Shown here one piece after another: positions 23,059 to 35,217 of a DNA stretch of 64,000 bases. Made by a program: the position numbers and the translations under genes. Under the pieces are notes generated by a model. The model had not been told where the DNA came from, made no database searches, and saw nothing but the letters and a program-made list of their open reading frames with translations. The DNA comes from Nemophila menziesii (Eukaryota; Streptophyta; Magnoliopsida; Boraginales; Hydrophyllaceae): assembly GCA_029959085.1 (NCBI GenBank), contig JARWIR010000003.1, forward strand, positions 37,001,505 to 37,065,504, read 5' to 3'. Numbering within the stretch: the stretch's first letter is position 1; each line of letters opens with the position of its first letter.

Positions 23059-24317
23059 TAATTTTTCACTTGAGATATACATAAGCAAGTTTATATTCCC
23101 GTGAAAACAAACCAAAATGAAAATAAAAATTAAAGCATTTTCCTCATTAATATTATCAATATATCATTCATTCACAATTAAACTTTATAAATTTTATAAA
23201 CCAGTTCTCGGTCCAAAAAAAGTAACTCTAAAGACCATTAATTTCTAACAATTTCATCTCTCAACTTGTAGAATTTCCCATATGCTTTAAATATCCCTGC
23301 TCAAAATACTAGTGGCTGATTCAGCTTTGCTAAAAAGATAATAAACTTAGAATCTTGTTAGCTTTTAGACTCAACCCATCCAATTGACAACTTGAGGTAA
23401 TCACTCTCTTCAGCCCATCAACCCATGCTACTTCAGACGATACAATATCATCAACCTCTTCACATTTCTCACAAACAACACATGGTTTATGTGCGAAATC
23501 TGCCAAAGAAATCTTCAAAATTGGTGGCAGAATTTTTTCTTTTATCTAACACCATAGTTGAAAGTTTTGTGACAAATCCACCTGTTGGCGTGCTAGTCGT
23601 GATAAAATGCTTACCTTGGTAGATACCTATTACATCCAGAAATTAACAATTAAATGATCAAGTTTCAAAAGAATATCTAAATTTTTATTTTATATTTTCA
23701 ATTAATAACCATTGTTAACTTTGACGTTAATAATTACGTGACGATTGCGTTATGTCTTTCGTTTGATACCCAAATATTTCTACATAAGGTATTAAAATAT
23801 AAAACAAATATTCTAAAATTAATCTAGAGATAATTACATATATTCATAACTTATCGAAACTTTTTTTAATGATTCTATAAAAGTTAAAAATATAACTAAA
23901 TTCCATAAAATATGGTTATTTGTTACACATTATACCAACTTAATTAGAATTAACTAAATTTCACAAAATATGGTTATGTGTTACACATTATACATATTTT
24001 TTTAATTTTGTTTTAAATTTTTTTATTTCATAACATTCTATATAATACAATATATATGAACTAAAAAAAATATTTCGACAACCCAGTTATCGAAATGTTT
24101 TTAACCAGTTGAGATTAGTTCACTGGTCAGGGTCTTGATTATTCAATCTAGTAGTGCAAGTTCAAACCAAGTCAATGACTCCGAATCCAAAGTGGTTCTC
24201 CTATATAACAAAAAAAATGTCTTTTTAGTTTGTTTTAAATTTTTTTATTTCAAATCTATTTAATATAATAAATATATTAATTAAAATTATTTTGACAACT
24301 AGATGTCGAAATGTATA
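23059..24317. other. Intergenic, no gene recognised
   Basis: AT-rich. The phrase ATGGTTATKTGTTACACATTATAC occurs twice (23910-23935 and 23970-23992). No protein domain. Confidence 0.5.
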
Positions 24318-24445
24318 TTTATGCAAGGGTAAATGCCCAATAAACACCTGCCACCTTAGCCACTTGCCCATAAAAGGCACTTAAGGTAAATATACCTTAA
24401 TGCCCTTACTGCTGTCTACTGGCGTCTGCTGCTGCTGCCAAGGGC

Positions 24446-24731
24446 GAGTAATGGGAATGTTTCCCAACACTCGTGCAAGTACACTTTTGTAAAGGTTGAG
24501 TAATGAGAATGTTTCCCAGCACTCGTGCAAGTACACTTTTGTACTTGTGGGCTAATGTTGAGTAATGAGAATGTTTCCCAACACTCGTGCAAGTACATTT
24601 TTGTACTTGTGGGCTAATGTTGAGTAATAGGAATGTTTCCCAGCACTCGTGCAAGTACACTTTTGTACTTGTGGGCTAATGTTGAGTAGTGGGAATGTTT
24701 CCCAACACTCGTGCACGTACACTTTTGTACT
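24446..24731. repeat. 62-bp minisatellite, five units, inside the MULE
   Basis: Units start at 24446, 24498, 24560, 24622 and 24684. The core is GGAATGTTTCCCARCACTCG then GCAAGTACACTTTTGTACTT. The first unit lacks about 10 bp. GGGAATGTTTCCC and AAGTACACTTTTGTACTT are internally palindromic. Confidence 0.95.
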
Positions 24732-24766
24732 GTCTGCTGCTGCTAAGGGTGAGAGAGAGACAGAGT

Positions 24767-24768
<2 letters not shown>

Positions 24769-24838
<70 letters not shown>
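24769..24838. repeat. (AT)n microsatellite
   Basis: About 35 AT units, still inside the MULE. Confidence 0.95.
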
Positions 24839-24840
<2 letters not shown>

Positions 24841-25013
24841 CTAACTCAATGTATACGAACTAACAACTAATAAACGGACAGCGGCTGGGGTGAGGGGGTA
24901 AAATAGGAAATAAAAAAAAGGAAGTGCCTTTTATGGGCAAGAAGAAAACGGCGGGAGTAAGGGGGCATTAATTCTAATTTGAGGTGTTTCTTGGGCAATA
25001 ATCCTTTATGCAA

Positions 25014-25428
25014 TTACTTTTATCAATAATGTTTATTGCTATTTATTTTACAAAATGGTACATTTAAAAAAAAAAAACTCCAAAGAAATGCCCAGGATGG
25101 CCACGCACGCACCTCACAACAATAGAGCCGTTCGATTTACTTACTAGAGTAGTTTTGCACGCGCGATCCTAACGAATAAGATGGTTTCACATCTATCACG
25201 TGGTCATCACGTGACGTAATGAATTTCCTCTTTGATCTGAATATACTAGGACCATAAGAAATTTACCTAGTAAAAGTAACCGTTTAGTATTTTACCATTT
25301 TGGGGAAATATATACTACTCCTACACTTTTAGCACTACATGCTACATATTGATACGACCCCAATACCCTACAATAGAAACATTTAATGAAAAACTTTAGT
25401 ACTAGTATAAAACAAAATGCTTTAAATG
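25014..25428. other. Intergenic, no gene recognised
   Basis: Nothing identifiable beyond short AT-rich sequence and a GC-richer patch at 25090-25220. Confidence 0.4.
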
Positions 25429-25436
25429 GCTTTAGG

Positions 25437-27941
25437 CTATGATGTAGATCTCAGTTTTGCAGCTTAGCGGTCGACCGGAGCTTAACGCTTAGGCGGAATT
25501 ACACGGAACCTAGGCAGGAGTACACAATTTTAAAACCTGCCATGTAATTTTGTATATAGTAATATATATATGTAGTAATTGTAAAAAAGATTAATTATTT
25601 AAGTTATAAAATTCATCTAACGTTATATAGTAAATATAAAAATTCTAATGTTTGAGTTATAATATCAATTCAAGAATTATAGAGACTAAGAAAAATAAAA
25701 ACAAGACATATGTGGCCATTTTTTGTTATTAATCGACGCCTAGGCAACCATTTTTTCCATTAATCGACGTTATGGCCGGTCCGGAAACTTAGAGGGCCCT
25801 GGGCGAAACTAAAAAAATTGGTCCCCTTTAATTAAAAAAACAAATTTAAACTAAATATTAACAAAAAATAATATGATTCGTGAATCAAAAAAATAAATCT
25901 ATACATCCGTAAAACTTATTTTTCATTAAAATTAATGATACAATACAGAGGCCTCGTTAAAACCTTGTTTGAGAAAAATCCAATGAGACAAAACTCCAAA
26001 TTAAGGAAAAAGAGTACCCCATACTGGTAAAATCTCATAACGAAAAACATGATTAATGATCAACTTAAAGTACATACTCTTTAACTTCTTTCGTGCTCAT
26101 TAAAAAGTCACATTTAGTATCTTGATTTAATTTTCTCTAGGCTCTAACCAATGTGATGGGATAGATAGACATTTAGATTTGCCTTATGGTGCAACATCTT
26201 GTTTGCCTCGCAAAAAGAACAAGTTTTTGATTAAAAAACCAAACATAAAAAGAACAATTAAGTAAAATGATTGAGGGGTGTTTCAAGCTTTGTGTGATAG
26301 TTCAGTATTTAATGAAAATGTACCTTGATCAAAACTTCAATCAAAGGTATTAGATTAGTTTTAGAATCTTTTTCTTTCTCCATTACTTTGTTTTGCATTG
26401 CCACCTATTTAATTTTTTTACTCCATCTACTATATATTCTATAAAAAAATGAATAACATGCTCATATTTCAAAAATTCAATTTTTATGTGTAAAAAAAAT
26501 ATACCTTTGCCTTTATAAATAATACAGACGAAATAAAGGAGAATAGGTAAAATTAAACAAATAAAAGTGTAAGAAAATAGACTTACGGGATTAGGCAAAG
26601 TTAATTCTTATGAAACAACAAAACAATCCCTAAAGCTATAAGTTTCTACACATTCAACCTCTTGTCTAATTCTAACTGAGCCAGAAACCTAATATAAGTC
26701 ACACCTTACTATCCAAACCAATAATTTTATTTAAAATTCAGGAATTTACTGCAAATTATTTAGACTTTTGCTAATTCTAATATAATAATCATCGAAATTA
26801 GTAATTTGTTATTCTTACTTTGTCTAGATTGCCATCGATCGGTACCCTCAATTTTGAGTTGCGTACATATTGTTTAGAATTTAGCTAATTCTAATATAAT
26901 AATCATCAAAATAGGTAATTTGCTAATTCTTACTTTGTCTAGATCAAGGGACTAGATTGCCATCGATCTGTGCCTACAATTTTGAACAGTCTTGATGATT
27001 GCCCACATAATTTACAATGATACTTAAGAATATTATACATTAAACAGAGATATTTAATCAAGAATATATATATATACATATAGCTATATATAAAGGGACA
27101 AACATGTTGGAAGAACTTGAAGCTGTCAAGATTTAGATTTAGGGAATCAAATATGGTCTCGCTTTGGCTTCTTTCTGTTGCAGTAAATTATAGTCTATTA
27201 AATAACCCATCACTTAATCGCTCTTTGAAATATGCTTAACTAATATATTGCTAAACAATTTCTATATTGTTAGACCTTATTCATAAACTATTAATCAATC
27301 ATTTATGAATAAAAAACAAAAATAAGGTGGATAGTGAGACTAAGAATGAAGATTGAAGACTCAATTTACCTGTTTTAGCAACAATCATCTTTTACCGTAG
27401 TAAAAATATAACATCAATTTGAAAATCAATAGATACAAATATAGGAAAAAAGTCAAAACACACTCGTGATTGATTTCTGAAAAACGGATAAACTAGAAAG
27501 TTTTGTGTAATTTTTTTATAAAATGAAAAATAAAACTCGAACCAAGACAAAGTGTTATATAAAAAATATTGAATCATATTCTTTACAATTATCTAAAATT
27601 CAAACGGTATTATATTTTGAAAAATAAATTTATCAATGGCGGATGAAAACTAAAAACCGCAAAGTCGTTTTTTATATTTGTTGTTTTTTTCAAATCTTCT
27701 CAATATAGGTATATAAAAAGTTTTTTTTTTAAAATGTGCCCCTTTTAACTTGGGCCTTGGGCGGTCGCCCAGATTGGCCAGGTATATGGTCGGGTCTGGT
27801 CGGCGCCTAAGCGGGTTAGGCGCCTCTTCCACGACGACTAAGGTGCTAAAAAAAACGCCTAGAACTTTCACTAGGATGAGGAGGAAGTTGATGCCTTAGG
27901 CGGTGCTTAAGCTCGCCTAGGTGGCGAGATCTATAACATAG
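25437..27941 (+). mobile_element. hAT-type element (family copy 1), interrupted
   Basis: Left end CTATGATGTAGATCTC, right end inverted (GAGATCTATAACATAG), with subterminal GCCTAGGCG motifs. The same family is at 59982-60459. The flanking 8-bp sequences GCTTTAGG and CATTTAGG differ at two bases, a decayed target duplication. Its own sequence is 25437-25769 plus 27803-27941, together about 470 bp, matching the 478-bp intact relative. The rest is a later insertion. Confidence 0.8.
25770..27802. mobile_element. Unclassified 2-kb insertion inside the hAT copy
   Basis: Bounded by comparison with 59982-60459, which lacks it. Ends carry TGGCCGGTCC near 25773 and CAGATTGGCCA near 27780, with GGGCCCTGGGCG and its loose inverse CTTGGGCGGTCGCCCAG. 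No intact protein; internal frames are short. It holds a diverged tandem duplication of about 120 bp (units near 26770 and 26885, core CTAATTCTAATATAATAATC). Superfamily not determined. Confidence 0.55.
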
Positions 27942-27949
27942 CATTTAGG

Positions 27950-28261
27950 TGTAATATTTATGTGATCTCCTATTTTATTTTTTATTATCCAAAAAGAATT
28001 TAAATAATATATATGCTCCATAACTCTCATTTTCTTTCTATTTTTTCAATTTTAATAATTTTGTAACTAATTTTAAAATTTAATTAAAGCTACGTCAAGT
28101 AGATTTGAGTGTATGGTCTTTAAGTAGAATCTACTTAAAGTTTATATTTCAAATTATTTTGAATTTTGTAAAAATTATAAAAAGTTGAAATTTAATAACT
28201 AAATTATTAAAAAAAATAAAATGATAAATATCTTAAAAAACTTGAGCTCTTGATCGTGTGT
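27950..28261. other. Intergenic, no gene recognised
   Basis: AT-rich, nothing seen. Confidence 0.4.
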
Positions 28262-30970
28262 CTTTTTTTTGGTCAATTGCATAATACATTAAAATAAACA
28301 TAAGTTCATTACAAATTAACCTATCCCTAAAGGATGAAAATCACACTTAATCAAATTAACTAATCGGGGAGGGGGAAAGAAATTTCAAAGGCTAAACAAA
28401 TAGCATTTAAGCTCTTGTTTAGCCACCCAATCAACTGTCATGTTGTTTGATCTCTTGACAAAAGAGATCTTGAGTTTATACTTAAGTTTACACAAAACAA
28501 TATATCCTTAAGCAAGACTTTAATATTATAAAATAATCGCTAGGAGGTTTAGTTTGTTTAGTAACATTCAAACAATCATTCTCTATCTCCACACTTCCAA
28601 GAGGAAAATTAGATGTCAAAGAGCAAGCTTCCAAAATCCCTCTTGCTTCTGCTTCTTGAATAGAATTGAATTGAATCTTCTTAGCAACTCCTCCTCGCAA
28701 AGTACCTGTTGAGTCCCTAATAATACAAGCAAAAGCAACTTAGTTAGTTTTTGAATTAACTGATGCATCACAGTTAAATTTAAAGTTCCCTGCAGAAGGT
28801 GGTTTCCAATTTGATATATTACTTCCAGTTGAAGTATTAGTAACTTGATTCACATTGTTTTCATCATATCCTAATTCAGATTCAGAGACAATTGATGTAA
28901 ATATTTTAGCCTCAGAGTGTTGTCTTATAGAAAGACTAAATTCATCATAGGCTTTGATAGCTTCTTGTAATATATACAAAGGGTCAGGTTTAATTCCTCT
29001 AAAATCATTTCTCCCTTTCCAAATATGCCATGCTGATGTCTCCTCATTTATGATGATTTAATATTAGTTAGTGACATCATTTTTAGTGTTTTAGAAGTCT
29101 TTCCAGTCGATTTTCTTATGAATTATTACACTTTCCTATTTCTAGTCTTGATTTAATGAATTATTATTTTTAGAGCATATTAGGTTTAATTATTTATTTA
29201 GTGTGAAGCTTTAAAGATATATATGGAGATTAATTAGATGTCAAGTCAATTCTAAGAGATCAAGGAAAGAAGATATGCATGGAAATTGGAGATAAGGAAA
29301 CAAAAGCTAAAGTATGGAAAGATAAAGCTGCCAAATAAATCTGAATTTCACCACCCACGACCACAAATTGGCTTATATATAATAATCGGTGAGGAATTTG
29401 GAAGAACTGTCAAGAGCAAAGTTAAAGATCTTTCCGAGATGATAAATTTCGGCTACTCATACGCATCAAACGGATAAGTATTGAAGCTGTTACGACAAAA
29501 AGAGATGGGGCTGATTCTATATTTTAGGGTTACGAATTTGAGTTGGGCTTGGAGTCCATTACTTACCTTCTCCTTCAAGAAAACGAATTAGGGCTTCTAA
29601 ACACCTATAAATACACCCTTATATCACTTGTAAATCATTCTTGCCTCCCATTAATTAGTCCTTAGGTTTATTATCATTAGAGTTATTGAAGAGTGCAAGA
29701 TGAAGTCTTTTATTATTTCTTTTAGTTTATTTCCTTCAGGTATGAACTAATTTTCCCATAACTTGGGTTTTACATTATATATAATCTATGAATTCTATTT
29801 TATTTCTATCTAAGTTTCTTTGGAAATTATATGTCTTAATCTGATATTAGCTGCTTACTCATATATTTATTTATGTGTTTTGAATTATTGTCTGTCCTAA
29901 ACCTGATCACTTTAGGCTTTCTTAATAGTAGTTAGATGATCACCTTAGCTGGGTGTCTAATTATTGAAACACCACATAACGTCTAGTGTCCGATATTGGT
30001 CTTGACAACACTAATTCTAACTAGATAGTCATTAGGGTATATTTTAATCAGTATCACCATGTTTGGAATTGATTTGCTTAGGGCCTCGGTAGCGCTTGAT
30101 AACCTTATTTTAAACAGCCTCGTGGTGTGTCCGTAGCACCCTTAGTCGCTCTCAAGGTCTAAGAGAGGGAATTTAGAATCCTGACTAAGTATCTAAGAGC
30201 TAATTATCTCCCTTATTAACTAGAATTTGATAGAAATAATTAGAAGGATTAGTGCATACTAGCAAAACCTAAGTTATATTTCTCATCTCATATTTCTTGG
30301 TATTTTATTTATTGTCTTTTATTTTCATTAGTTTAATTAATATTCTCTCAATCAGTCACATTTATTTTATGTCTTTTAATTAATTATTCTCTACTCTTAA
30401 TTATTACTCATTCGTATAACACACTAAGTCCCTGAGAACAAATCTAACTTATCATTAAAACTTGCATACGTTTTGTAATACTTGCATTACCGTGCTTGTC
30501 TAGGGTGCTTTAGTGCATTGTTTTCAGCGTTTATTTATCATCTTTTTATCACACCCTAGGCGACACCACATGCAATGAAAAAAGAAAGTTCTCCTAGTTT
30601 GTTATCCTCGAATTCCTTCTCTTCTGATATATTTTTTATAAAGTTAATCCATCTCTTGACATTGAAAGAAAGATCTGTAGAAGAATTAAAGCACAAGGGG
30701 CTCGCAATCCATACAGCTCTTGCCCAATAGCAATGAAACAACAAGTGTTCATACTCTCATCAAATTCCCCACAAATATTACAAATTGCTTGATCAATGGA
30801 ATTCCTTTTCTTTTTATTTTCATTAGTTGCTAATCCATTCTCACAATATTTCCAAATGAAAATTTTAACTTTTGGTAGTACTTTACTCTACCAAATAAAC
30901 TTCTAATCTGCATAATCCATCCTAAAGGATGAATTTCCCATTTTTTCAGATTTAAGTTCTTCACACTTGA
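28262..30970 (-). pseudogene. LINE (L1-type) 3' portion, split by a solo LTR
   Basis: On the complement: a zf-RVT-like region (CNICGEFDES, LLFHCYWARAVW; about 30556-30900), then FIAWHIWKGRND across the insertion point. A plant LINE RNase H domain follows (WKPPSAGNFKFNCDASVN, AFACIIRDSTG, EAEARGILEAC, IENDCLNV; 28488-28979). The 3' end near 28262 has an A-rich tail (complement ...TTGACCAAAAAAAA). Stops and frameshifts show decay. Removing 29034-30568 and one target copy restores the frame. Confidence 0.88.
29034..30568 (+). mobile_element. Solo LTR, 1535 bp, inserted in the LINE
   Basis: Starts TGATGTCTCC, ends GGCGACACCA, flanked by the 5-bp target duplication CATGC (29029-29033 and 30569-30573). 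Same family as 1045-7977 (GACATCATTTTTAGTGTTT near the start, identical terminal pattern). TATA-like CTATAAATACACC at about 29608. No interior sequence remains, so it formed by recombination between two LTRs. Confidence 0.92.
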
Positions 30971-30974
30971 TTTT

Positions 30975-32706
30975 GGAAAGAGCAAAGAAGATGTGGGATG
31001 ACGCGAATGTAAAGGTACAAAAGTTTAATTTTTTCTTAGCTATAATAATATTTTATAAGTCTTTATTTATTAATTTTATAACTCTTTATTTATTAATTAT
31101 AACAGAGTGAGACGGAGATTAATAAGAAAAATCGAGAGTTGCAGACAGTTCCAAGCAAGACGGGGTCTAGGAACTTATCCCAAACTCATGGAGGTTATCA
31201 TAGAGATATAATTTCTAATAATAAAAATTTAATTTAGTATTTTATTAATTTAATTTTTAATTAATTATTATTTTTTATTGTATACTGTCTAGGGTAAGCT
31301 GAAGACCGTGATGAAGGAGCTGTTGTCTTTCTTTGACGATGAAACCCAGGAGGAGATTGAGCTTCCTCCTTTAAGCGGCTATTTCGATCACCTTTCTTAC
31401 GACCCGATTACAGATACCTGGCTTGACCAGCGTTTAGAACGAGCTAGCGTAAGTTCTTTTTTTATTGCTTTAAATTAAATATTTATCTTTAACTTTACTT
31501 TTTTATTAATCTAATTTATTTTTAAATTGAAATCTAAAAAGAAGGATGTGGAGGCTGGAGTCGAGGGTGCTGATGTTTCTGTCCAGGAACAAATGGATGC
31601 GATGCTGGAGACTATCATGGAGGTCATCGCCCCACCCAAGTCAAAACATTGGGTGCCAAGTACGAAAAAGAGTTAGCACTCCTACACAGCTGGATAGGTA
31701 GAACGAAGAGCTACTCTAGGTGATCCTAGCAGGTATGAACGAGTTTCGCGTGGCTCAAGGACTTGACCCTATACCGGATCCCGCCTCCACATCGACTGGG
31801 TCCACAACTTCTTCGAGTCAGCAGCTGAGCATGGTGGACACGCTCCTCGAAGCGTTGAACGGCATGAGACTCGCCCAAGGTCTTCCCCCTTTCACCGTCC
31901 CCGAGCCCCCCCCCCCCCCCCCCCCCACCCCCCCTCCCCGAAATGAAGAGAGAGAAGATGAAGACGATTTGGATGATACTTGATTATATCTGTTTTTTTG
32001 TGTTGGTGTTTGATTTGACTTTACGTTGGTTTTTGTTGATTTTTATTATTCGGTTTGGATGTTGACTTTTAGTTTGACTCGATTTTGATTTTAATTACGG
32101 TATTTTCTATTAATTTTTGGATTATTATTTATTTATAAATTTTATTTGCATTATATTTATATAAAAAAATTGAATTAAAACAATTTTTTGTTAATTTTTT
32201 TTTGACAAATATACAATTAAAATTATATTTTAAAAAAATTTAATCAAAACAAATTTTTAAAAAATAATATATAAAAATACAATTAAAAATTATATTAAAA
32301 AAAAAATTAGCGACGGACGAACTCGTCGCTAATATATAAAATAAATAAATTAATCATTTAGGCCGGATAAAGAAAAAGAAATATACTTACCGGCGAAAAA
32401 TCGACGGTAAAGTAATAAAAAATGTAAACCAATAATTTACGAAAGACAAAAAAATTAATTATTTAATTACCGACGATATATGTCAGTCGCTATTGTATAA
32501 ACTTTGTGACGACACTGGTCGTCGTTAAACTTCTGAGCAATTAGGGACGACAGCCACAACTTTCGTCGGTAAGTGGCCTTTTACCGACGGAGTTCTAGGG
32601 ACGAAATGTTTACTGACGAAATTTCGTCGGTAATCCAGAATACCGACGAATTACGGGTTTTTACCGACGAATTCTCTCGTCGGTAAACGCCCGTAATGTT
32701 GTAGTG
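30975..32706 (+). mobile_element. CACTA (En/Spm) element, right half
   Basis: Right terminus at 32706: the complement reads CACTACAACATTACGGGCGT, a CACTA terminal repeat. 32300-32706 is packed with TACCGACGA and its inverse, typical subterminal binding repeats. The left end is missing; the preceding LINE sequence stops near 30970. Confidence 0.9.
30981..31983 (+). pseudogene. CACTA Transposase_24-type gene fragment
   Basis: Spliced pieces read MWDDANVK, then (after an AG at 31105) SETEINKKNRELQTVPSKTG then SRNLSQTHGG, then KLKTVMKELLSFF and TDTWLDQRLERAS before GTAAGT at 31450, then KDVEAGVEGADV. NK.NR....KTGS and the TW..R motif resemble the plant Transposase_24 protein of CACTA elements. 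The tail is out of frame. 31720-31983 has a low-complexity 87-residue end with a Pro tract encoded by a C-run (31907-31937) and an acidic end. The N-terminus is missing. Confidence 0.7.
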
Positions 32707-34180
32707 ATGGGCGGAAGAGAATTTGGGTATAAATTTTAGGTGAGTCAGGGTTTAGCTTAAAGCTTGTGTCGGAGCGATGGCTGTTCAAAGAGAAGGTGGT
32801 TGCTCGGGGTTCATGAGCTCATATATCATATCTGAACATGGATCATGATCTCATGTCTCAGAAGAAGGCATATATGTTTGGTGGTGTGTTGGTGGTTTGT
32901 GAGCTCGAATATGGTTGGTATCCGTGGTTGCTCGGTCTTTGGAAGAAGATGAGGCTAACATGAGATTCAAAGGTGATGAAATCATCAGGCTGACTTGAGC
33001 TTTAAAGGTTGATCGACTCGTGTACATGGTGTTTGGTGGTTGGAAGGAGAAGAGGTTGATCTGAGATTCTAAGGTGATGACAACATCATGTTAACGTCAC
33101 TCTACTAGTGTCGCTCTGCCAACTTCAGCCATATTTTTTTTTATTTCGACTGTGTACAAATGTCATATCCCATTTCTTAATTGTTATGTTTTTTGCAATT
33201 TTATTAACTGTAATGGTTGAAAATGGAATGTTGTTAATTGTAATGGTTGAATTTAAAAAGGAGGAAATTACTTTGTAAAGCCTCAAATTTATAAAGTTTA
33301 TATTAAACATCCCAACTAAAAAACAATTCTATAAACATCCACTTTTCCAACTAGCTGGTTAGATTTTTTACCATACTACCCCCGTCGTAATGGGTACAGA
33401 CCCACCAAGTGTTGTACAATTTTTCCATGTATTACATATTTCTCGATGGGTACATACCTGCGAAGTGTTCTTTAAATTTTCTTTACTTGGTTCTTATAAA
33501 TTCATTACACTTAAAGCCTATAAGGCATGGACCCATATAGTTTATTTTTCAACAAGTCTTTTCTTAAAGGCCTAAGAAGCATTTCAGATATTTAATGGGG
33601 CTGAACCCTTGTTGCCCAAATCCTTACAACACTCCTAATGGGCCTGGCCCCAACAAGAACAAAAATTCTTTTTGGGCTGGCCCCTCCATGACCAATTACC
33701 CAATTAGCAAAGTCCAACGGGATTTTTATACTGGACAAAAAACACAACATCAAATTCAAACTAAATTCAACGAACCCAGATCAACAATTGAAGAACAACA
33801 ATGGAGGTACAACCGAGAATGTTTCATATACAAGAATTGAAGATTACAAATCACGTTTTGAAATCAGTAAAACAATGACAAAAATAAAATCATGTTCAAA
33901 ATTCCAAATCGCCGATGGTGGAGATTGGACCCATCACGGGATGAGAGGCCTCAACGTTTGGACCCATCAAGAGAATCGGCTTCAAAGGTATGGACCCATG
34001 GTGGTGTTGCAGATGGTGGGAAGCGGTGGTCCATCTGTGTTTTTCAAAATGAAGATGAAACTAATTCGAAATTTGATTCAGCAGGAGAACCCAATGACGA
34101 TGACGAGATGGGATGGGGTTGATGGTGTTGATTTGGTAGAGATGGTGTTCATGGCGGTGAGCAGGTGAACAGATTTGGTA
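32707..34180. other. Intergenic, no gene confirmed
   Basis: 32707-33130 is GC-richer with ATG-rich phrases but no domain. 33250-34180 includes open frames of 60-126 residues without recognisable domain. Confidence 0.4.
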
Positions 34181-34184
34181 GTGA

Positions 34185-34720
34185 TTTGGTTTCGGGTGGT
34201 GGTGGCTGCTGGTGTGGAGGTAAGTGACGATGGTGGATGGTTGTTGATGGGAGCTGTGGATGCCGATGCTGGTGGTGATGGGAGGTGGTGTTGGGTGGGT
34301 GGTGGGAGGTGGTGATGTCGACAGCTATTGGTGTGGAGGTGGGGGTGGGTTGGTGTCGGTTTGGTCAGACATTGGTGGTGATTAGAGGTGGTGTTGGGTG
34401 GGTGGTGTTGGTTAGATCAGAGAGGGTGGTGGTGATTAGAGGTGGTGTTGGGTGGGTGATGGTGGTTTGGTCAGATATTGGTGGTGATTAGAGGTGGTGG
34501 TGGTTTGATGCCGAGAGGGGATGGTGGCGGGTTTGATGATGATGGTGGCGGAGATGGGAGGTGGGGGTGGATTGGTGTCTTTTTGGTCAGATAGTGGTGG
34601 GTCGGTGGAGGGTCGGTGCAGTTACAGAGAACTGGAGGGGAGTTTAGGGGAGGGGGGTAGGTTATGCCGAGGGAGAAGAAAGGAAAATGGGGGCAGGGTT
34701 TATATAATGGTCTTAGAGGG
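34185..34720. repeat. GGTGGT-rich minisatellite region
   Basis: Purine/G-rich on the plus strand, built from loose repeats of GATTAGAGGTGGTGTTGGGT (34380, 34434, 34486 region). Translated frames are Gly/Val-rich artefacts. Confidence 0.8.
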
Positions 34721-34989
34721 TTTGTTTGGACATTTTGCCCATATTAGTTAGCTTCTAATTTCTAGTTGGGCTGGTGGAGGTATATTATAAACAGAGGTGA
34801 GTGATAGGCCTTAAAACTTAATGGCCCTTTAAAACGGCTCATCAACAACGGTGTTGTTCAGATTGATATGTAAATTGACATCTTAGTAAATAGATAATGT
34901 GAAAGGTACTGTCCATTTGCTTGGTCCTTTGGTTGTAAATTTGTGTAGCATATGTGCATGCCAATTTTCGAACAATTAAAGGGTTTATC

Positions 34990-35209
34990 CAGTGGCGGAT
35001 CTAGCTAGGGCCCAGAGGGGGCTCAAGCCCCCCCTAACCCGTAAATTTTTTTATATGTAAGTGTAATTTTCGCCCGAAAAAAAAAAAAATTAGTCCCCTA
35101 TTGACGTTTATATTATTCATTCTTGCACTAAGGTGTATATAAGATGTTATAGCTTAGCGGATATTTATGCTTGGTTTACAAGAGTTTGAATGGAGGTTGT
35201 GTGCCACTG
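34990..35209 (+). mobile_element. Small hAT-type MITE, 220 bp
   Basis: Ends CAGTGGCGGATC and, inverted, CAGTGGCACACA, with a perfect 8-bp target duplication GGTTTATC (34982-34989 and 35210-35217). The GGGGGCTCAAGCCCCCC stem near the left end is a known feature of common plant repeats of this kind. Confidence 0.9.
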
Positions 35210-35217
35210 GGTTTATC

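Larger units (their letters stand above)
24327..25004 (+). mobile_element. Non-autonomous Mutator-like element (MULE), 678 bp
   Basis: Terminal repeats GGGTAAATGCCCAATAAACACC and, inverted, GGATTATTGCCCAAGAAACACC; both arms also share GCCCATAAAAGGCACTT. A perfect 9-bp target duplication TTTATGCAA (24318-24326 and 25005-25013) indicates Mutator. It carries no transposase. The body is a minisatellite plus an (AT)n run. Its terminal GGGTAAATGCCC resembles the Pack-MULE terminus GGGATAATGCCC at 44286. Confidence 0.93.

Noticed and set aside
24446..24731. CRISPR-like array
   Set aside because: Units are contiguous 62-bp tandem repeats with no unique spacers, inside a plant MULE.
34285..34751. Gly/Val-rich proteins
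   Set aside because: Translation of GGTGGT-type repeats; no start context or domain.
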